A DNA stretch of 64,000 nucleotides from Fusobacterium ulcerans (GCF_003019675.1 NZ_CP028105.1:1752282-1816281), one strand, 5' to 3'; positions 37,384 to 46,538 are shown, counted from the stretch's first letter. The notes: generated by a model from the letters alone, not told the origin. Translations and numbers: made by a program.

Positions 37384-37434
37384 GCTCCTTTGATATAATT
37401 AATTAGGTTTGCCGGCCGATTAACTAATCAAAGG
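37384..37434 (+). promoter_or_regulatory. Hairpin hiding the transposase ribosome binding site
   Basis: CTCCTTTGAT pairs with ATCAAAGGAG, so the AAAGGAGG used by tnpA is closed in the RNA. IS200 of enterobacteria is known to silence its transposase by such a 5' structure. The fossil copy at 21940-21992 keeps both arms. Confidence 0.65.
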
Positions 37435-37444
37435 AGGTCATAAA

Positions 37445-37906
37445 ATGTATGACAATAATAGTCTATCACATACAACATGGAATTGTAAATATCATATCAT
37501 ATTCGCACCAAAATATAGAAGGCAGGTAATATATGGAAAAATCAAAGGAGATATAGGGCAGATATTAAGAAAACTCTGCGAATTTAAAGGAGTAGAAATA
37601 ATAGAGGCTAATGCCTGTAAAGACCATATACATATGTTGGTAAGTATACCTCCGAAAATAAGCATATCAAGTTTTATGGGATATTTGAAAGGGAAAAGTT
37701 CATTGATGATATTTGATAAACATGCAAATTTAAAATATAAATATGGGAATAGACATTTTTGGTGTAGAGGATATTATGTTGATACAGTAGGAAGAAATAA
37801 AGAAAGGATCGCAAAATATATAAGAGAACAGTTGCAAGAAGATATAGCGAATGATCAATTGACATTGAAAGAGTATATAGATCCTTTCGGAGAAAAAACA
37901 AACTAA
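37445..37906 (+). CDS. tnpA: IS200-type Y1 transposase TnpA
   Basis: 153 residues, full length for the family. The HUH metal motif is H61-x-H63 (CKDHIHMLVSIP) and the nucleophilic tyrosine is probably Y125 (RIAKYIREQL). The opening HTTWNCKYHIIFAPKYRRQV and the WCRGYYVDTVGRNKE block are diagnostic. It cuts and rejoins single-stranded DNA at hairpin ends. AAAGGAGG lies seven bases before the ATG, inside an inhibitory hairpin. Confidence 0.95.
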   Translation: MYDNNSLSHTTWNCKYHIIFAPKYRRQVIYGKIKGDIGQILRKLCEFKGVEIIEANACKDHIHMLVSIPPKISISSFMGYLKGKSSLMIFDKHANLKYKYGNRHFWCRGYYVDTVGRNKERIAKYIREQLQEDIANDQLTLKEYIDPFGEKTN

Positions 37907-38185
37907 AGCACACCAGCTACTTAAGTAGCTGAATGAAGAATTACGCGGTTGGCAAACCATTCAGTAAGGCTTAAGCCTAAGCTAGTACCATACCCTTATA
38001 GGGTGGAGCAAACCACCACTTGAAGTGGTGGTTTGTGATTATATCTATTTTTCATATCTATTATAATTTTTTAATTTCTTAAATTTTTATTTTTAAACTA
38101 TGACACACTGATGTCAGAATTTAAATGCTATACTTAAATAACAAAAGCCTAGTGGGACCCATTAAAAAAAGATTAAGGAGTTTTT

Positions 38186-39724
38186 ATGATTATACAAATT
38201 TTTAAAATATTATTGGAACGAAAAAATTTCTTTCTGGATTTGCTCTGGCAGCATATTTATATTTCATTTACAGCAGTAATAATTGCAGCTGTAATAGGAC
38301 TTGGAATTGGTATTTTTATCGAGAGGTTTCGTTATACTTCAAAGATAGTTTTATTAGCAGTAAATTTTCTGTATACTATTCCATCTATTGCCCTGCTGGG
38401 ATTTCTAATTCCTTTTTCAGGAATAGGAAACAAGACAGCAATTACTGCACTTATTATATATGCAATGCTTCCAATGGTACGAAATACGTATATAGGGCTT
38501 GCAAATGTTTCTCCAGCTATATTAGAAGCTTCAAAGGGAATGGGAAGTACAAAGTGGCAGACTCTTTTCAGAATAAAGTTCCCTCTGGCGTTTCCAGTTA
38601 TTTTTTCAGGATTCAGGAGTATGGTTACTATGACGATTGCACTAGCTGGAATAGCTTCCTTCATAGGAGCAGGGGGACTGGGAGTAGCAATTTATCGAGG
38701 AATTACAACAAACAATCCAATCATGACTATGGCAGGAAGTCTGCTTATTGCTCTGCTGGCAATATTCTTTGATACAATTCTTAATTTTGGAGAAAAATTA
38801 TTAATAAAAAGAAAAAAGAGAAAACCTCTTTGTAGTATTATTATAGGAATAATTGGTGTAATAGTATTAATTAAACTTAGTGTTTCTCTATTTTTTACAC
38901 CTGTTTCTAATATAATTCATATAGCTACAAAACCTATGACAGAACAATATATTTTAGGAGAGATGTTAAAGGAATTAATAGAGCATGATACAGATTTAAC
39001 TGTAAAGCTCACATCTGGAGTTGGTGGAGGGACTACTAACATCCAACTGGGAATGGAGGCTGGAAAATTTGACTTATATCCAGAGTATACAGGAACTGGA
39101 TGGAACCAAGTGTTGAAAGAAAAAGGAATCTATACAGAAAAGTTTTTTGGAGAGATGAATAAGAAATATCAGGAAGAGTTTAAAATGGTATGGCTTGGAA
39201 TGTATGGGTTTAATAATACTTATGGTTTAGCAGTTAATAAAAAAACAGCAGATAAATATAATTTGAAAACTTATTCAGATTTGGCAAAAATATCTGACAG
39301 TTTAATTTTTGGAGCAGAGTATGATTTCTTTGAACGTGAAGATGGATATGATGCTTTATCAAAAGCTTACAATATGAGATTTTCTTCTACAATGGATATG
39401 GATATTGGTTTGAAATATCAGGCGATGAAAGATGGGAAAATAGATGTTATGAATATATTTACAACAGATGGACAGCTAGCAGGAGCTGATATTGTTGTAC
39501 TTGAAGATGATCTCTCTTTTTATCCTTCATACAAGGCTGGAAATATTGTGAGAATAGAGGTGCTTGAAGCTCATCCAGAGTTAAAAGATGTCCTCTTAAA
39601 ACTTGAAAACACTATAACTGACAGTGACATGGCAGAGATGAATTATCAGGTTGAAAGTATGAAACAGGAACCTAGTAATGTAGCACATAAATTTTTAGCT
39701 GAAAAAGGATATGTAAAGGAGTAA
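38186..39724 (+). CDS. OpuC-type ABC transporter: permease fused to substrate-binding domain
   Basis: 512 residues. Residues about 1-210 are the binding-protein-dependent permease (EASKGMGSTKWQTLFRIKFPLAFPVIFSG is the EAA loop). After a further helix near 215-240, residues about 245-512 are an OpuAC/OpuCC-type solute-binding domain (KLTSGVGGGTTNIQLGMEAGKFDLYPEYTGTGW). Such fusions import quaternary amines (glycine betaine, carnitine, choline). The aromatic cage cannot be fully placed by eye. AAGGAG precedes the ATG. The ATPase gene follows after three bases. It is convergent with the BKACE operon, which could use carnitine-like substrates (inference). Confidence 0.88.
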   Translation: MIIQIFKILLERKNFFLDLLWQHIYISFTAVIIAAVIGLGIGIFIERFRYTSKIVLLAVNFLYTIPSIALLGFLIPFSGIGNKTAITALIIYAMLPMVRNTYIGLANVSPAILEASKGMGSTKWQTLFRIKFPLAFPVIFSGFRSMVTMTIALAGIASFIGAGGLGVAIYRGITTNNPIMTMAGSLLIALLAIFFDTILNFGEKLLIKRKKRKPLCSIIIGIIGVIVLIKLSVSLFFTPVSNIIHIATKPMTEQYILGEMLKELIEHDTDLTVKLTSGVGGGTTNIQLGMEAGKFDLYPEYTGTGWNQVLKEKGIYTEKFFGEMNKKYQEEFKMVWLGMYGFNNTYGLAVNKKTADKYNLKTYSDLAKISDSLIFGAEYDFFEREDGYDALSKAYNMRFSSTMDMDIGLKYQAMKDGKIDVMNIFTTDGQLAGADIVVLEDDLSFYPSYKAGNIVRIEVLEAHPELKDVLLKLENTITDSDMAEMNYQVESMKQEPSNVAHKFLAEKGYVKE

Positions 39725-39727
39725 AAT

Positions 39728-40459
39728 ATGAAGGAGAAAATTATATTTGAAAATATTTCTAAAAGCTATGGGGATAAAAAAATTCTCAAAGATATAAATT
39801 TGAAAATAGAAGAGGGGGAGTTTGTTACAATTTTAGGTCCTTCAGGATGTGGAAAAACTACTCTTCTAAAACTGGTAAACAGACTTCTTAGTTTTGATGA
39901 GGGAAGTATATTGATTGATGGAAAAGATATTTTAAAAAGCAATCCAGTAGATTTACGGCGTAATATTGGGTATGCCATTCAGGGAAGTGTACTTTTCCCT
40001 CATATGATTGTAGAACAGAATATTTCATATGTTCCCTCTCTCCTCAACGGAAATGATAAAAAAAGAACAGAGACGGCAGTTCATAAATGGCTGAAAATTG
40101 TAGGATTAGATGAGAGCCTTTTAGAGCATTATCCAGATGAAATTTCAGGAGGACAGCAGCAGAGAGTTGGTATAGCAAGAGCTTTGGCAGCTTCACCAGA
40201 TATTCTTCTCATGGATGAACCTTTTAGTGCAGTAGATGAAATTACTCGTAAAAATTTACAGGATGAGATAATGAGAATACAGAGTGAAACAGGGATCACA
40301 ATACTATTTGTGACACACGATGTGGAAGAAGCTTTGAGATTGGGAACAAAAGTTCTGATTTTAAATAATGGTTCAATAGAGCAGTTTGATATTCCAGAAA
40401 ATATATTGAAAAACCCTGCAAGCAATTTTATAAAGGAATTAATAAAATATCAGAAATAA
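39728..40459 (+). CDS. OpuC-type ABC transporter ATPase
   Basis: 243 residues. Walker A GPSGCGKTT (about 35-43), Q-loop near AIQGSVLFPHM, signature SGGQQQRVGIARAL, Walker B ILLMDEPFSAVD and the switch His in VTHDVEEAL are intact. The C-terminal CBS domains that sense ionic strength in osmoregulatory OpuA/OpuC ATPases are absent. That fits nutritional rather than osmotic uptake, though many OpuC relatives lack them too. Partner of the preceding fused permease. Confidence 0.92.
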   Translation: MKEKIIFENISKSYGDKKILKDINLKIEEGEFVTILGPSGCGKTTLLKLVNRLLSFDEGSILIDGKDILKSNPVDLRRNIGYAIQGSVLFPHMIVEQNISYVPSLLNGNDKKRTETAVHKWLKIVGLDESLLEHYPDEISGGQQQRVGIARALAASPDILLMDEPFSAVDEITRKNLQDEIMRIQSETGITILFVTHDVEEALRLGTKVLILNNGSIEQFDIPENILKNPASNFIKELIKYQK

Positions 40460-40530
40460 AAGAGAAAAAATTTATGGAAAATACAGAAAGTTTTAAATTA
40501 GATCACAAAAAGATGTACTGAATATTCAAA

Positions 40531-40565
40531 AAAAGAGGTTGATTTCTAAGTCAACCTCTTTTAGT
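40531..40565. terminator. Bidirectional intrinsic terminator
   Basis: AAAAGAGGTTGA and TCAACCTCTTTT form a perfect 12-base stem with an eight-base loop. It lies between the ends of the convergent ABC transporter and AtoE genes. Confidence 0.9.
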
Positions 40566-40576
40566 TTTAAAGTTTT

Positions 40577-41932
40577 TTAGAATAAAAATGTCCACATAAG
40601 TATTGATGCCAGAATAATAATTCCTGTCCATAAGAATACCATAACACAGTATCCCATAATATCTCTGACTCCAAGTTTAGCTATTCCTAAAGCAGGTAAT
40701 GCCCAAAATGGTTGTATCATATTTGTCCAAGTATCCCCCCAGCACAAAGACATAGTAGTCAATGCTGGACTTACTCCCAAAGCATGTCCTGCTGGAAATA
40801 GTACTGGTGCCTGTACTGCCCATTGCCCTCCAGCAGATGGAACAAACATATTTACTATGGCTGCACTTCCAAAAGATAGTAATGGGAATGTATTTATTGT
40901 AGACATAGCTACCATTTTTTCAGATATCAATCCTGCTATTGAGACTCCAGTGGAATTTAATCCTGTCATCATTCCCATAATTCCAGCATAGAATGGAAAC
41001 TGTAATATGATTCCAGCTGAATTTCTTGCAGCATTTCCAACAGCCTGTATATAGTTGATAGGTGTTTTATGTAGTAAAATTCCAAATATCAGAAGAATGA
41101 AGTTCATTATATCTATATTAAGACTTTTACCAAGGATGAAAAAGTGATTTATTACAAAAGTGATTCCTGATATAAATATCAATACTGGTATGATCTTACT
41201 GTATTCAAGACGTTGAGCTACAGTAGGTTTTGCAGGTCTTTCCATTACTACAGTTTCTTCTTTTAATAAATTTGCATCAATAGTTTTTGTATTTTCTTCA
41301 CTAGGATGCATAGCTGCATTTAGCAGAGGAAGAGTTATAAGCATTATTAAAAGAGCTATTAAAGTAGTGATATGGTAACTTGTACTTCCTAAAGAAATAA
41401 GTTCAGTAACTGTTCCCCCAGTTATTTTTGTAAGTTCATCTACATTACTTGCTGCTTTCAATGTGATTGAACTAGTTAAAACAGACAGCATGAATGTTGA
41501 ATATGCAGATGCTATTAAAAGAGGATAATCTACTTTTCTTACTGTTTTTGCAACTTCTTTTGCAAGAATAGCTCCAATTACTAATCCAAATCCCCATTGA
41601 ATCAGAGTAGCTATAGCTGCTGAAAAAGTAACAAAAGCAACTGCCTGCTTTGGAGTTTTTGGAATCAAGGCAAGTTTTTTTACCAATTTATGAAAAATTG
41701 GAGCAGTTGCTAGACAGTTTCCGAATATTATTACAAGTACCATCTGCATTGAAAATCCCAGAAACCCCCAGAATCCATTTCCCCAATGTAATACCATTTG
41801 ATAAGGTGTTTCTCCATTTGTCAGGACTCCTAACAAAAATACTATTGCTGATAATATTAATGCAAAAATAAAAGGATCAGGTAAAAATGCCTGTACCATG
41901 TTTGTACAGAAATTTGTTAACTTTTTAATCAT
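40577..41932 (-). CDS. AtoE-type short-chain fatty acid carrier
   Basis: 451 residues and about 11-12 membrane segments. The opening FCTNMVQAFLPDPFIFALILSAIVFLLGV and the late VPSAGGQWAVQAPVLFPAG, WGDTWTNMIQPFWALPALGIA are hallmarks of the AtoE family, which carries acetoacetate, butyrate and other short-chain acids. GGAGG lies seven bases before the ATG. It is the last gene after a BKACE enzyme whose usual co-product is acetoacetate, which fits export or uptake of acetoacetate. Confidence 0.92.
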   Translation of the reverse strand: MIKKLTNFCTNMVQAFLPDPFIFALILSAIVFLLGVLTNGETPYQMVLHWGNGFWGFLGFSMQMVLVIIFGNCLATAPIFHKLVKKLALIPKTPKQAVAFVTFSAAIATLIQWGFGLVIGAILAKEVAKTVRKVDYPLLIASAYSTFMLSVLTSSITLKAASNVDELTKITGGTVTELISLGSTSYHITTLIALLIMLITLPLLNAAMHPSEENTKTIDANLLKEETVVMERPAKPTVAQRLEYSKIIPVLIFISGITFVINHFFILGKSLNIDIMNFILLIFGILLHKTPINYIQAVGNAARNSAGIILQFPFYAGIMGMMTGLNSTGVSIAGLISEKMVAMSTINTFPLLSFGSAAIVNMFVPSAGGQWAVQAPVLFPAGHALGVSPALTTMSLCWGDTWTNMIQPFWALPALGIAKLGVRDIMGYCVMVFLWTGIIILASILMWTFLF

Positions 41933-41969
41933 GTCTTACCTCCAAGATATTTTTTATTTTAGATAAATT

Positions 41970-42872
41970 TTATTTGGCAAAAAGAATTTCTCTTGCTTCA
42001 TCTGATGTAGCTATTTCTTTTCCTAACAATTCTATTATTTCTTTTATTTTTTTCACTCCATCAGCATTTGATTTTGCTAGCTTTCCTTTTTCTATGTATA
42101 GGTTATCTTCCATTCCAACTCTTGCGTTTCCCCCCAGAATAACAGCTGTTGTTACTATATCAAATTGATCTTTTCCAGCAGCGGCACATGACCATACAAA
42201 GTTATCTCCTAATTGTTTTTTTGCTGTGTTATATAAAAACAGAAGATTATCTACTGTAGCAGGAAGTCCTCCCATAATTCCCAGAACAAATTGAATATAT
42301 ACAGGACCTTTTAATAAGCCTTTTTTCATAAAATATGCAATATTATTTATCATACCTACTTCATATACTTCGAATTCAGGCTTTGTACCATTTTCTCCCA
42401 TAACTTTTATATAATCTTCTATCCCTTGAAAAGTATTTACAAAGGGAAGATTATATGTATTTTTGACAAATGGAATTTCCCAGTCATATTTTGGTTCTTT
42501 TATTTTGTCAGCAATAGGAGAAAAACAGAAATTTACAGAGCCAGCATTACATGAAGCAAGTTCTGCTTTGCATGAGGGAACAGCTGCAAGTCTTTCTTCA
42601 GAAGACATTCCAATGGCTCCTCCAGTAGTTATTCCTATCACAACTTTACATCTTTTTCTTATCTCTTCTACAATGCTTTTCATTATTTTAGGATCACCAG
42701 TAGGTTCTCCATTTTCTTCTTTTCGAGCATGTATATGAACTACTGCTGCTCCTGCTTCATAAGCGGCTACTGCCTCGTCTATTATCTGTTGTGGAGTAAC
42801 TGGAAGGTATTCAGACATACTTGGAATATGTACTGCTCCAGTTATTGCTGCTGTGATAATTGTTTTCTTCAT
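41970..42872 (-). CDS. BKACE-family beta-keto acid cleavage enzyme (Kce-like)
   Basis: About 300 residues from the ATG at 42872, seven bases after AAGGGGG; the ATG at 42878 is too close to that site. It is a TIM-barrel member of the former DUF849 family. Zinc ligands H46 and H48 are in AAVVHIHAR and ITAAITGAVHIPSMSEYLPVTPQQI is the family opening. These enzymes cleave a beta-keto acid with acetyl-CoA, giving acetoacetate and a new CoA ester. Known substrates include 3-keto-5-aminohexanoate (lysine fermentation) and dehydrocarnitine. With a neighbouring hydroxyacyl dehydrogenase rather than the kamDE/kdd lysine genes, a beta-hydroxy acid such as carnitine is a fair alternative. Confidence 0.88.
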   Translation of the reverse strand: MKKTIITAAITGAVHIPSMSEYLPVTPQQIIDEAVAAYEAGAAVVHIHARKEENGEPTGDPKIMKSIVEEIRKRCKVVIGITTGGAIGMSSEERLAAVPSCKAELASCNAGSVNFCFSPIADKIKEPKYDWEIPFVKNTYNLPFVNTFQGIEDYIKVMGENGTKPEFEVYEVGMINNIAYFMKKGLLKGPVYIQFVLGIMGGLPATVDNLLFLYNTAKKQLGDNFVWSCAAAGKDQFDIVTTAVILGGNARVGMEDNLYIEKGKLAKSNADGVKKIKEIIELLGKEIATSDEAREILFAK

Positions 42873-42891
42873 GTTCATTCCCCCTTCTGTT

Positions 42892-43833
42892 TTAATAATT
42901 CTTACTTGCTTTAAGCTGAATTATTAATCGTCTAAAAAAATCTTTTCTTATTTTTTCTTTTTTATCTTTAGGATATTTAAAAAACCCTTCATCTGTTTTT
43001 AAACCTAAACAGCCTTCTTTAATTTTTTGTTTCATCAAATCACAGGCTTTGTCTGAGTTATTTAATTCCTTAAAAAGATTATCTTCCACTGCACACCAGA
43101 TATCTAACCCTCCTAAATCAGCTGATTCTAATATTCCAGTTGTAGCACTTCTAAATCCTGGGCCATACTTTAATGCTTTTTCAACATCTTCTGATGAAGC
43201 AGCTCCTGTTTCAATAAGATGAAAAACTTCCCTTGCCAATGCATGAAGCAGCCTGTTGGCTATCATTCCTGGAATATCTTTCTTTACTTTTATTGGTTGT
43301 TTTTCAATACTTATATACAGAGCATAGACATCTGAAAATATATCTTCAGACATATTTCCAAAATATGAAAGTTCTATTATAGGCATAAGATGAGCTGGAT
43401 TATACCAATGACATATCATTACACGTTTTTTTCTTTCAATAGAAATATCTTTTGTAATTTCTGATAATGATAAGCTTGATGTATTACTGGATAATATTGT
43501 ATGTATAGGACAGATTTTATCTAATTGATTAAATAATTCCTGTTTTGATTTTATATCTTCAGATATTGTTTCTATTACATAGTCAGCATTTTCTATAGTT
43601 TCTTTTAGGCTGGAAAAAATTTTTATATTAGATAAAGTTAAGTTTATTAATTCTTTATCTATATATTTTTCTTCTGCCATAAATTCTAATTCAGATTTTA
43701 TTTCATCTATTACATTTTCATGATTTTTTTTATTTCTGTCATACATACTTACTTTATAGCCATACATAGCAAATACATTTGCTATGCCATGTCCCATTGT
43801 TCCAGCACCAATTACACTTATATTTTTGATCAT
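42892..43833 (-). CDS. 3-hydroxyacyl-CoA / beta-hydroxyacid dehydrogenase
   Basis: 313 residues. The NAD-binding loop is GAGTMGHGIA (8-17), catalytic Ser/Asn lie in SSNTSSLSL, and the catalytic His in ICHWYNPAHLMPIIELS. The HWYNP form differs from the HFFNPVPVMKLVE of 3-hydroxybutyryl-CoA dehydrogenases and resembles enzymes acting on free beta-hydroxy acids (carnitine dehydrogenase, lambda-crystallin type), which is my preferred reading. It would supply the beta-keto acid to the next enzyme of the operon. GGAGG lies seven bases before the ATG. First gene after a sigma-54 promoter. Confidence 0.85.
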   Translation of the reverse strand: MIKNISVIGAGTMGHGIANVFAMYGYKVSMYDRNKKNHENVIDEIKSELEFMAEEKYIDKELINLTLSNIKIFSSLKETIENADYVIETISEDIKSKQELFNQLDKICPIHTILSSNTSSLSLSEITKDISIERKKRVMICHWYNPAHLMPIIELSYFGNMSEDIFSDVYALYISIEKQPIKVKKDIPGMIANRLLHALAREVFHLIETGAASSEDVEKALKYGPGFRSATTGILESADLGGLDIWCAVEDNLFKELNNSDKACDLMKQKIKEGCLGLKTDEGFFKYPKDKKEKIRKDFFRRLIIQLKASKNY

Positions 43834-43931
43834 AGAATACCTCCAATTACTTTACTACTATACTATTCTTTGTCTATGTTATAGAGATGTTGTATTTTGG
43901 GGATATGGTGAATACAGGTTAGCTTTATATA

Positions 43932-43947
43932 AGCATTTTTTGTGCCA
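43932..43947 (-). promoter_or_regulatory. Sigma-54 (-24/-12) promoter of the BKACE/AtoE operon
   Basis: On the minus strand TGGCACAAAAAATGCT matches TGGCAC-N5-TTGCW in all but one key base, with GG and GC 12 bases apart. It lies about 100 bases before the dehydrogenase ATG and just after the sigma-54 activator gene and its terminator, the same order as in the diaminopropionate system. Confidence 0.78.
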
Positions 43948-43992
43948 ATCAAAATATCCCTTTATTTCAGAAAAATTATTTTTTATAAAATG

Positions 43993-44014
43993 AAAAAAGT
44001 CCTATTTCTAGGAC
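43993..44014 (-). terminator. Intrinsic terminator after the sigma-54 activator
   Basis: GTCCTA-GAAA-TAGGAC on the minus strand, followed by six T. It separates the activator from the operon it controls. Confidence 0.75.
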
Positions 44015-44039
44015 AAAATGTTGCAGTTATTGACAGGTG

Positions 44040-45419
44040 TTACTGTTCAATATCATATTTTTTCATTTTAAAATAGAGTAAACTTCTGTTTATATTCAAT
44101 AATAAAGCTGCTTTTGTTTTGTTGTTTTTAGATTTTTCTAAAGCTGCAATTATTGCATTTTTTTCACTGTCATTCTTTATATTTCTTAGAGAATCCTTAT
44201 TTTTCATAATGTTTTTAGAATTGTTTATCTTGTCTAGAAAAAATTGACAGTCTTTTAATTCTATACTGTCACCTTTACATAAAAAAGCTGCTCTTTCTAT
44301 AACATGTTTTAATTCCCTTACATTACCTGGCCAGTCATATTTTTTAAATATTTCTAATACTTGTGGAGATATTTTCTTAATTTCAAAATACTCTTCTTCA
44401 TTAAATTTATTTATAAAATATTTGCATAAAATAGGAATATCTTTTATATGTTCTCTCAAAGGAGGAATATTCAGTTCTACTACATTTATTCTATAATATA
44501 AATCCTCTCTGAATTTTTTTTCTTTTACTAGATTTTCTAAATCAGAGTTTGTACAGCAGATTATTCTTATATTTAATTTTATTGTTTCCAGTCCTCCAAC
44601 TCTCTCTATCTCTTTTTCCTGAAGGACACGAAGTAATTTTGCCTGTAATGAAAGAGGCATCTCTCCTATTTCATCTAATAAAATAGTTCCATTGTTTGCT
44701 AATTCAAATTTTCCAATTTTCCCACCTTTTCTAGCTCCTGAAAAAGCCCCCTCTTCATAACCAAACAACTCAGCTTCAAGGAGGTCTTTTGGAATAGATG
44801 CACAGTTTATTTTTATGTAATTGTTTAAACTACGATTACTTAAATATTGAATTGCATCAGCAAAAACTTCTTTTCCTACTCCTGTTTCTCCAGTTATAAG
44901 TATAGGGAAATTAGATTTTGCATATTCTTCTATCAAGTTTTTTGATTTTTTGATTTCAGGAGATATTCCAATTATTCGTGATAATGGATTTGAAGTTTGT
45001 TGATAATGTTCCAGTTGTTTTTTAATTTTTCTGTTTTCTTCTTTAATTTTTGTTATCTCTTTTTCTAAAGCTTTTACTTCTGACATATTGTTTAGAGTAG
45101 TCATAGCTACTGCTCCAATAATTTTTTCTTCATATATGATAGGATATCTGTTGCATATCAAGGTTATATTTTTATTATGTTCATAATCAAAAAAATTCAT
45201 GACTGCTCCTATTTCAGGAATACCAGTATTTATAACATTCAGTAACCTGGTATTAGGAATGATTTTATCCACTCTTTTACCTATGGCGTTTTCTTGTTTT
45301 ATTCCTAATAATCGAGCATAGATTCTGTTAAGATAAATTACTTCTCCAGCAGCATTTATTATTATAAAATTAGAAAAAGCTTCCAATCCTTCTCTTAATA
45401 AAGTGTTGTTGTCTATCAT
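44040..45419 (-). CDS. Sigma-54-dependent activator with PAS domain
   Basis: 459 residues from the ATG at 45419, seven bases after GGAGGG; a TTG at 45434 overlaps the ribosome site. An N-terminal PAS domain covers about 8-110, then a coiled-coil linker (ALEKEITKIKEENRKIKKQLE). The AAA+ domain has Walker A GETGVGKE (177-184), the sigma-54 loop as GAFSGA (224-229) and ILLDEIGEM. A Fis-type HTH ends the protein (KTKAALLLNINRSLLYFKMKKY). GAFSGA instead of GAFTGA is an uncommon but known variation. It very likely activates the adjacent BKACE/AtoE operon. Confidence 0.92.
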   Translation of the reverse strand: MIDNNTLLREGLEAFSNFIIINAAGEVIYLNRIYARLLGIKQENAIGKRVDKIIPNTRLLNVINTGIPEIGAVMNFFDYEHNKNITLICNRYPIIYEEKIIGAVAMTTLNNMSEVKALEKEITKIKEENRKIKKQLEHYQQTSNPLSRIIGISPEIKKSKNLIEEYAKSNFPILITGETGVGKEVFADAIQYLSNRSLNNYIKINCASIPKDLLEAELFGYEEGAFSGARKGGKIGKFELANNGTILLDEIGEMPLSLQAKLLRVLQEKEIERVGGLETIKLNIRIICCTNSDLENLVKEKKFREDLYYRINVVELNIPPLREHIKDIPILCKYFINKFNEEEYFEIKKISPQVLEIFKKYDWPGNVRELKHVIERAAFLCKGDSIELKDCQFFLDKINNSKNIMKNKDSLRNIKNDSEKNAIIAALEKSKNNKTKAALLLNINRSLLYFKMKKYDIEQ

Positions 45420-45587
45420 ATACTTTCCCTCCAATGTTTTATGAAAAACAGGTATATATTCAATTTTTATACTTTTTTATTTAGTGTTTATAAAAATATT
45501 GTATAATTTTTTCAAATAAAAGTATAGACTTAATATTATGAGTGAATGAAATCTAAGAAAGCCTTGAAAAAGCAAAAAGATTTATTT

Positions 45588-46499
45588 TTATACAAATGTT
45601 TTCCTAATCAATGAAATGAAATCTTGAATATATGTAGGAAGATAAAAATCTTTTCTATAGGCAACACAAATGTTTACAAAAAAATCAGGAGCTCCTACTT
45701 CATAGAAATTAACTGGCTTGTAGTAAGAAAAATATTTTGCATAACTTGCCATAGTAAAGGCAACGCCATATTCTTCAGCAGCAAGTTGGGAAGCAGCTTC
45801 CATATTTCTGATAACAAAAATTTTTTCAGGATTGACTTTAGCATGTGCCAAAGCTTTGTTAGTAAAAGTTCTCGTAGCTTGTTCAATATCTTGAATTATA
45901 AACCTATTATTTTTTACATGATTTAAGTCTAGCCATGGGTATTCATGGCCTTTAATTTTAACAGCATATTTACAGGCAGGGTTATTGGGAGATATAGCAA
46001 TAAGGAGTTTGTCTTTGTAGATAGAAATAACATTCAACTTATCAAGAGAGACTAACTTATTTGTAAAAATGATATCCAATTCACCTTCTAATAACATTTT
46101 CTCCATTTCTTCACTGCTTATTTCAGAACAAATAATCTCTATATTTGGGTAGCTTTTTTCAAATTTTACGAGTAATTCTGGAATAAAAAAGCTAGTACGG
46201 CGAATATGGGTCCCAATTCTTATTCTACCAGTATATCCAGCAACTAAATCTGAAAGCTCTCCTAAAAATTGATTTTGAATTATAAGAAGTTCTTTTGCTC
46301 TTTTCACATATAATTCTCCAGCTTGAGTAAGAACCATTTTTTTCCCAATATATTGAAATAACTTTATTCCCATTCTCTCTTCCAAACGTTTTAGAAAAAT
46401 ACTGAGAGTAGGTTGTGAGACATATAATTCTTCAGCAGCTTTTGTAATATTTCCGTGTTTAGCTAAAACTGTAACATATTCCTGTTCTCTTAAGTCCAT
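45588..46499 (-). CDS. LysR-family transcriptional regulator
   Basis: 303 residues. HTH: EQEYVTVLAKHGNITKAAEELYVSQPTLSIFLKRLEERM. The effector domain begins near 90 (GRIRIGTHIRRTSFFIPELLVKFEKSYPNIEII), in the style of CynR/AmpR-type regulators. Divergent from the YfcC/M20/aldolase/cit genes, with a palindrome in between, so it probably regulates at least the first two of them. AAAAGGAG precedes the ATG. Confidence 0.9.
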   Translation of the reverse strand: MDLREQEYVTVLAKHGNITKAAEELYVSQPTLSIFLKRLEERMGIKLFQYIGKKMVLTQAGELYVKRAKELLIIQNQFLGELSDLVAGYTGRIRIGTHIRRTSFFIPELLVKFEKSYPNIEIICSEISSEEMEKMLLEGELDIIFTNKLVSLDKLNVISIYKDKLLIAISPNNPACKYAVKIKGHEYPWLDLNHVKNNRFIIQDIEQATRTFTNKALAHAKVNPEKIFVIRNMEAASQLAAEEYGVAFTMASYAKYFSYYKPVNFYEVGAPDFFVNICVAYRKDFYLPTYIQDFISLIRKTFV

Positions 46500-46521
46500 A
46501 TTCCTTCTCCTTTTTCTAAAA

Positions 46522-46538
46522 TATAGCTTTAAGCTATA
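46522..46538. promoter_or_regulatory. Candidate LysR operator
   Basis: TATAGCTT-T-AAGCTATA is a perfect 17-base palindrome 23 bases upstream of the LysR start codon and 125 bases upstream of the YfcC gene. Confidence 0.5.

Larger units (their letters stand above)
37328..38037 (+). mobile_element. IS200/IS605-family element, apparently intact
   Basis: The left side has the hairpin CCACTTGC-TAA-GCGAGTGG (37328-37346), then a long imperfect inverted repeat CTCCTTTGAT...ATCAAAGGAG (37384-37434) whose right arm contains the transposase ribosome site. The right side ends in AACCACCACTT-GAAGTGGTGGTT (38012-38034). These are the subterminal hairpins expected of single-strand-transposing elements, which lack terminal inverted repeats. 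It carries only tnpA and no tnpB. The exact cleavage sites cannot be fixed by eye. Confidence 0.85.

Noticed and set aside
37328-38037. Hairpin repeats as a possible CRISPR or attachment site
   Set aside because: They are single subterminal hairpins of an IS200-type element; there is no repeat-spacer pattern.
42892-43833. Classical 3-hydroxybutyryl-CoA dehydrogenase of the butyrate pathway
   Set aside because: The catalytic block is HWYNPAHLMPIIEL rather than HFFNPVPVMKLVE, and no thiolase, crotonase or Bcd/Etf genes are near.
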